NCBI RefSeq assembly: GCF_029675105.1
Contig: NZ_JAQQFV010000013.1
Location: 62,001 to 126,000, forward strand
Length of the DNA stretch: 64,000 nucleotides
Direction: 5' to 3'
Source: Nocardia anocheti
Lineage (GTDB): Bacteria > Actinomycetota > Actinomycetes > Mycobacteriales > Mycobacteriaceae
In this document: one piece after another, positions 60,509 through 64,000 of the stretch
Layout: every line of letters begins with the position of its first letter
How positions within the stretch are numbered: the first letter of the stretch is position 1
Notes under the pieces: generated by a model
What the model saw: only the letters and a program-made list of their open reading frames with translations
Database searches by the model: none
What the model was told of the DNA's origin: nothing
Made by a program: the position numbers and the translations under genes

Positions 60509-63241
60509 TCAGTGTGCCGCCGAATCCCAGCTGTGGCCGGTGCCGACCGAGACCGTCAGCGGCACCGAGAGTTCGATGGCCGAGGACATCTGTTCGCGGG
60601 CGAGGGCTTCGAGGGTCTCGCGCTCCCCGTCGGCGACCTCGAAGACGAGTTCGTCGTGGATCTGCAGCAGCATGCGCGAGGCCAGCCCGGCGTCCTCGAT
60701 CGCGTTCTGCACATTGATCATCGCGACCTTGATGATGTCGGCGGCGGTGCCCTGGATGGGCGCATTGAGGGCCATGCGTTCGGCGGCCTCGCGGCGCTGG
60801 CGGTTGCTGGAGTCCAGATCGGGCAGGTAGCGGCGGCGGCCGAACAGGGTCTGGGTGTAGCCGACCTTGCGGGCCTCGTCGACGACATCGGACAGGTAGT
60901 CGCGGATGCCACCGAAGCGGTCGAAGTAGACGTCCATCTGCTCCTTGGCCTCGGCGGTGCTGATCTTGAGCTGCGCGGACAGACCGTAGGAGCTCAGGCC
61001 GTAGGCCAGACCGTAGGACATGGCCTTGATCCGGCGGCGCATCTCCGGGCTCACCTCGTGCAGCGGGATGTCGAAGGCCTTGGACGCGACGAAGGTGTGC
61101 AGGTCCTCGCCGGAGTTGAACGCCTCGATCAGGCCCGCGTCGCCGGACAGGTGCGCCATGATCCGCATCTCGATCTGGCTGTAGTCGGCGGTCATCAGCT
61201 CGGCGAAGCCGGGGCCGACGACGAAGGTGTCGCGGATCTGGCGGCCGGTGTCGGTGCGGATGGGGATGTTCTGCAGGTTCGGCTCGGTGGAGGAGAGCCT
61301 GCCGGTGGCGGCGATGGTCTGGTTGAACGTGGTGTGGACGCGGCCGTCGTCGGCGACCGACTTGAGCAGGCCGTCGACGGTGACCTTGAGCCGGGTCGCG
61401 TCGCGATGCGCGAGCAGGTGTTCGAGGAAGGCGTGGCCGGTCTTCTCGAACAGCGATTCCAGCGCGTCGGCGTCGGTGGTGTAGCCGGTCTTGGTGCGCT
61501 TGGTCTTGGGCATGTCGAGCTCGTCGAACAGCACCACCTGCAGCTGCTTGGGCGAGCCGAGGTTGATCTGCTTGCCGATCACGTCGTAGGCGGCGTTGGC
61601 GGCCTCGGTGACCCGGTCGGCGAACTGGCGCTGCAGCGATTCCAGCTGGGGCACGTCGACGGCGATCCCGGCGTCCTCGAGCTGGCCGAGCACGCCGAGC
61701 AGCGGCAGTTCCATCTCGTGCAGCAGCGCGGTCGACTCGATCTGGGTGAGTTCGGCGTCGAGCGCGTCGGCCAGGTCGGCGACGGCGCGGGCGCGCAGCA
61801 TCTCCTCGCGGGCGAGGTCGGCGGCGACGGTGTCCTCGTCGTCGAGCAGCGAGAGCTGGCCGTCCTCGCTGGTCTCGGCGCGCAGTTCGCGCTTGAGGTA
61901 GCGCAGCGAGAGGTCGTCGAGATTGAAGCTGCGCTGACCGGGGCGGACCAGATAGGCCGACAGGGCGGTGTCGCTGGTGAGCCCGGCCAGGGTGAAGCCG
62001 CGCCCGCGCAGGGCGTGCTCGGCGGCCTTGGCCTCGTGCAGGGCCTTGGGGACCTCCGGGTCGCCCAGCCAGATGCCCAGGGCGGCCTCGTCCTCGGGGG
62101 TCAGGGTGGTCAGATCGAGGTAGCCACCCTCACCGTCGGCGGCGGCCAACGCCAGGGCGCGCGCGTCACCGTTGACCGGAGTGCCGGTGCCGACAACCGA
62201 GAGGCCGTGGCGCACACCGGGTTTCGCGTGTTCGGCCAGCCAGTCACCGACCGTGCCCGGCTCCACCACGGCACCGCTGATCTCGAACCCGGACTCGGCT
62301 TCGGGCTCGGCCGAGCCGAGGGTGTCGAAGAGGCGGTCGCGCAGGACGCGGAACTCCAGGTCGTCGAAGAGCTGATGGATCTTCTCGCGGTCCCACGGCG
62401 CCTGCGCGAGCTGATCGGGGGTGTAGGGCAGCGGGACCTCGCGCACCATCTCGGTGAGCTGACGGTTGAGCACCACGCTGGACAGGTTCGCGCGCAGCGC
62501 GTCACCGACCTTGCCCTTCACCTGGTCGACCCGGTCGACCAGGGTGGCCAGGTCGCCGTACTCGCGGATCCACTTGGCGGCCGTCTTCTCGCCGACACCC
62601 GGGATACCGGGCAGGTTGTCGCTCGGGTCGCCGCGGAGCGCCGCGTAGTCGGGGTACTGGGCGGGGGTGAGTCCGTATTTGGTCTCGACTTCGGCGGGGG
62701 TGAAACGGGTGAGATCGGAGACGCCCTTGCGCGGGTAGAGGACGGTGACGTCGTCGTTGACCAGCTGGATGGAGTCGCGGTCGCCGGTGACGATGAGCAC
62801 CCGGTACCCCTGCGCGGTGGCCTGGGTGGTGAGGGTGGCGATCACATCGTCGGCCTCGTAGCCGTCGATGGCCATGACCGGGATGCCGAGCGCGCCGAGC
62901 ACGTCCTTGGTGAGTTCGACCTGGCCCCGGAATTCGTCGGGGGTGGCGCTGCGGTTGGCCTTGTATTCGGGGTATGCCTCGCTGCGGAAGGTCTTGCGCG
63001 ACACGTCGAAGGCCGCGGCCACGTGGGTGGGCTTCTCGTCGCGCAGCAGGTTGATCAGCATGGAGGTGAACCCGTACACGGCGTTGGTGGTCTGCCCGGT
63101 GACGGTTTTGAAGTTCTCCGCCGGTAGCGCGAAGAACGCACGGTAGGCGATCGAATGCCCGTCCAGGAGCAGCAGCGTCGGCCGCTCACCCCCGTCGGCG
63201 GTGGTCGTTGTCGATGCCTGAGCAGTCGTCGGTGAACTCAC
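60509..63241 (-). CDS. polA: DNA polymerase I
   Basis: A 910-residue family A polymerase. The 5'-3' exonuclease/flap nuclease (residues 20-310: LLLDGHSIAYRAFFALP, YEADDVIATL, VTGDRDSIQLV, GDPSDNLPGIPGVGEKTA), a degenerate proofreading domain (about 330-520) and the polymerase follow in order, with motif A MTADYSQIEMRIMAHLSG, motif B RRRIKAMSYGLAYGLSSYG and motif C IHDELVFEV. It fills repair gaps and removes RNA primers. GTG 63241 is preferred because a TACACT -10 box lies 7 bases upstream, which makes the gene leaderless; ATG 63247 is also in frame. Confidence 0.98.
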   Translation of the reverse strand: MSSPTTAQASTTTTADGGERPTLLLLDGHSIAYRAFFALPAENFKTVTGQTTNAVYGFTSMLINLLRDEKPTHVAAAFDVSRKTFRSEAYPEYKANRSATPDEFRGQVELTKDVLGALGIPVMAIDGYEADDVIATLTTQATAQGYRVLIVTGDRDSIQLVNDDVTVLYPRKGVSDLTRFTPAEVETKYGLTPAQYPDYAALRGDPSDNLPGIPGVGEKTAAKWIREYGDLATLVDRVDQVKGKVGDALRANLSSVVLNRQLTEMVREVPLPYTPDQLAQAPWDREKIHQLFDDLEFRVLRDRLFDTLGSAEPEAESGFEISGAVVEPGTVGDWLAEHAKPGVRHGLSVVGTGTPVNGDARALALAAADGEGGYLDLTTLTPEDEAALGIWLGDPEVPKALHEAKAAEHALRGRGFTLAGLTSDTALSAYLVRPGQRSFNLDDLSLRYLKRELRAETSEDGQLSLLDDEDTVAADLAREEMLRARAVADLADALDAELTQIESTALLHEMELPLLGVLGQLEDAGIAVDVPQLESLQRQFADRVTEAANAAYDVIGKQINLGSPKQLQVVLFDELDMPKTKRTKTGYTTDADALESLFEKTGHAFLEHLLAHRDATRLKVTVDGLLKSVADDGRVHTTFNQTIAATGRLSSTEPNLQNIPIRTDTGRQIRDTFVVGPGFAELMTADYSQIEMRIMAHLSGDAGLIEAFNSGEDLHTFVASKAFDIPLHEVSPEMRRRIKAMSYGLAYGLSSYGLSAQLKISTAEAKEQMDVYFDRFGGIRDYLSDVVDEARKVGYTQTLFGRRRYLPDLDSSNRQRREAAERMALNAPIQGTAADIIKVAMINVQNAIEDAGLASRMLLQIHDELVFEVADGERETLEALAREQMSSAIELSVPLTVSVGTGHSWDSAAH

Positions 63242-63248
63242 CCACATG

Positions 63249-63254
63249 AGTGTA
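63249..63254 (-). promoter_or_regulatory. -10 box of leaderless polA
   Basis: TACACT on the minus strand, 7 bases before GTG 63241. No Shine-Dalgarno is visible. Confidence 0.5.
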
Positions 63255-63375
63255 GGGACCACCACCGACACCCCCGTATCCCGCCACGGCCATGACCCGC
63301 AACCCCACAGAACCCCGACCCGACACACCAGCGCCCCGAACAAACCCGCCATGACCGCACTCCCAGCCCCGCACC

Positions 63376-63526
63376 CGCGACCCCGAGGAGCGGCGGCCGA
63401 CGAAGTCGGCCGGTCGCGGCCCGGGTCGCCGGTCAGGCGCCGTTTCGTAGGCGACGAAGGAGCAAGAAACGGTGCCTGACCGGCGGCCCCCCAGGGGGCC
63501 GCGACTCGAGCGCGCCAGCGCTCCAA
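63376..63526 (-). repeat. Structured intergenic repeat, copy B
   Basis: The inverted partner of the element at 20388-20537. In minus-strand sense it starts 4 bases after the livF stop and ends 120 bases before polA. The 23-base 5' block (63504-63526) and 44-base core (63436-63479) are identical to copy A; the outer stems are different but still pair (GTCGCGGCCC/GGGCCGCGAC and GCCGGTCAGGC/GCCTGACCGGC). The element may act as a livF 3' end or as an independent RNA or mobile repeat. Confidence 0.8.
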
Positions 63527-63530
63527 GAAC

Positions 63531-64000
63531 TCAGCCGAGGTAGGCCGACATGACCGCGGGGTCGGTGAGCAGGTCCGAGCCCGCCCCGGACTTGGTGACT
63601 TCGCCGGTCTCCAGGATGTAGGCGCGGTCGCTGCGGGTCAGCGCCTGCTGGGCGTTCTGCTCCACGAGCAGCACCGTGGTGCCCTGCCGGTTGATCTCGC
63701 TGATGATCCGGAAGATCTGCTGGATCACCATCGGCGCCAGACCCATCGACGGTTCGTCGAGCAGCAGCAGTTTCGGCCGCGCCATCAGCGCCCGGCCGAT
63801 GGCCACCATCTGCTGTTCGCCGCCGGAGAGAGTGCCGCCGACCTGTTTGCGGCGCTCGGCCAGGCGCGGGAACAGCTCGAAGATCCAGTCCAGGGTTTGC
63901 TGGTATTCGGCCTTCTGCTCGAAGGGCCTGCCGTAGCAGCCCATGTCGAGGTTCTCCAGCACCGTCATGCCGGGGAACACCCCGCGACCCTCCGGGGACT
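63531..64000 (-). CDS. livF: Branched-chain amino-acid ABC transporter ATPase, partial
   Basis: The C-terminal 156 residues of a LivF-type ATPase; the gene runs off the window at 64000, so its start is missing. Visible are SPEGRGVFPGMTVLENLDMG, signature LSGGEQQMVAIGRALMA, Walker B LLLLDEPSMGLAP, and the H-loop-like VLLVEQNAQQAL. LivF with LivG powers import of leucine, isoleucine and valine, or of urea or amides in related systems. The rest of the operon must lie beyond the window. Confidence 0.93.
   Translation of the reverse strand, partial: SPEGRGVFPGMTVLENLDMGCYGRPFEQKAEYQQTLDWIFELFPRLAERRKQVGGTLSGGEQQMVAIGRALMARPKLLLLDEPSMGLAPMVIQQIFRIISEINRQGTTVLLVEQNAQQALTRSDRAYILETGEVTKSGAGSDLLTDPAVMSAYLG

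Noticed and set aside
60512..63127. An 871-codon plus-strand open frame opposite polA
   Set aside because: Antisense shadow of polA with no recognisable domain.

Overview
The window is very GC-rich, densely packed DNA from an actinobacterium of the order Mycobacteriales; Nocardia or a close relative fits best. The protein sequences of PheST, InfC-L35-L20, UvrA, UvrB, CoaE (with its GrpB-like tail), RpsA and PolA look mycobacterial throughout, as do a DosR/RafH/DosS hypoxia locus, a HelD-type RNA polymerase recycling ATPase, and several promoters with a TANNNT box 7-8 nt before the start codon (leaderless genes). The genus is inferred from gene content and protein similarity recalled from memory; no search was run. 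I see no rRNA, tRNA, CRISPR array, insertion sequence or phage genes.

Layout. 1-7.2 kb: an unnamed membrane/secreted gene pair, then a four-gene minus-strand operon headed by a double-TerD protein, then an unnamed plus-strand gene. 7.2-10.8 kb: pheS-pheT (minus). 11-14 kb: an unnamed gene, and a drug-efflux MFS/TetR divergent pair with visible operators. 14-16.5 kb: infC-rpmI-rplT-rRNA methyltransferase operon (minus), with infC starting at an ATC codon and a long leader. 16.5-20.3 kb: a DUF1844 gene, two tiny peptide genes, uvrA. 20.4-24.1 kb: dosR, rafH and dosS around a DosR box. 24-29.6 kb: an orphan ketosynthase, a PAS-GGDEF protein, helD, a universal stress protein. 29.8-37.2 kb: two related secreted proteins, an AraC/VOC pair, uvrB, two DUF402 genes, coaE. 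37.3-42.4 kb: a Tat-exported phospholipase C, rpsA, a methyltransferase, an unnamed gene. 42.5-53.4 kb: an accessory stretch of regulator/target pairs (redoxin, MFS, AraC, SPFH plus ribbon-helix-helix, FAD oxidase/LysR, LysR/SDR, a membrane operon/MerR). 53.4-58.7 kb: a polar amino-acid ABC transporter, a beta-decarboxylating dehydrogenase, a 2H phosphoesterase, thioredoxin, a stand-alone LeuA regulatory domain. 59-64 kb: a thioesterase, an SRPBCC protein, polA and the edge of livF.

How it fits together: the core genes serve translation, excision repair and replication (uvrA, uvrB, polA), and CoA synthesis. The 20-30 kb part reads as a hypoxia/stress block: a heme-sensor kinase, its regulator, a ribosome-hibernation factor, an RNAP recycler and a Usp protein. 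The 42-53 kb part is a set of locally regulated detoxification or redox functions.

The most unusual non-coding signal is a ~150-nt structured element present in two inverted copies (upstream of uvrA at 20.4 kb and between livF and polA at 63.4 kb): loops are identical while the flanking stems differ by compensating changes. Other candidates for something undescribed are two tandem 31- and 34-codon peptide genes downstream of uvrA, a 93-bp near-perfect hairpin at 31.7 kb, phased GATATC boxes ahead of the SPFH operon, and a membrane-protein gene split by a single-base frameshift with an overlapping restart codon.
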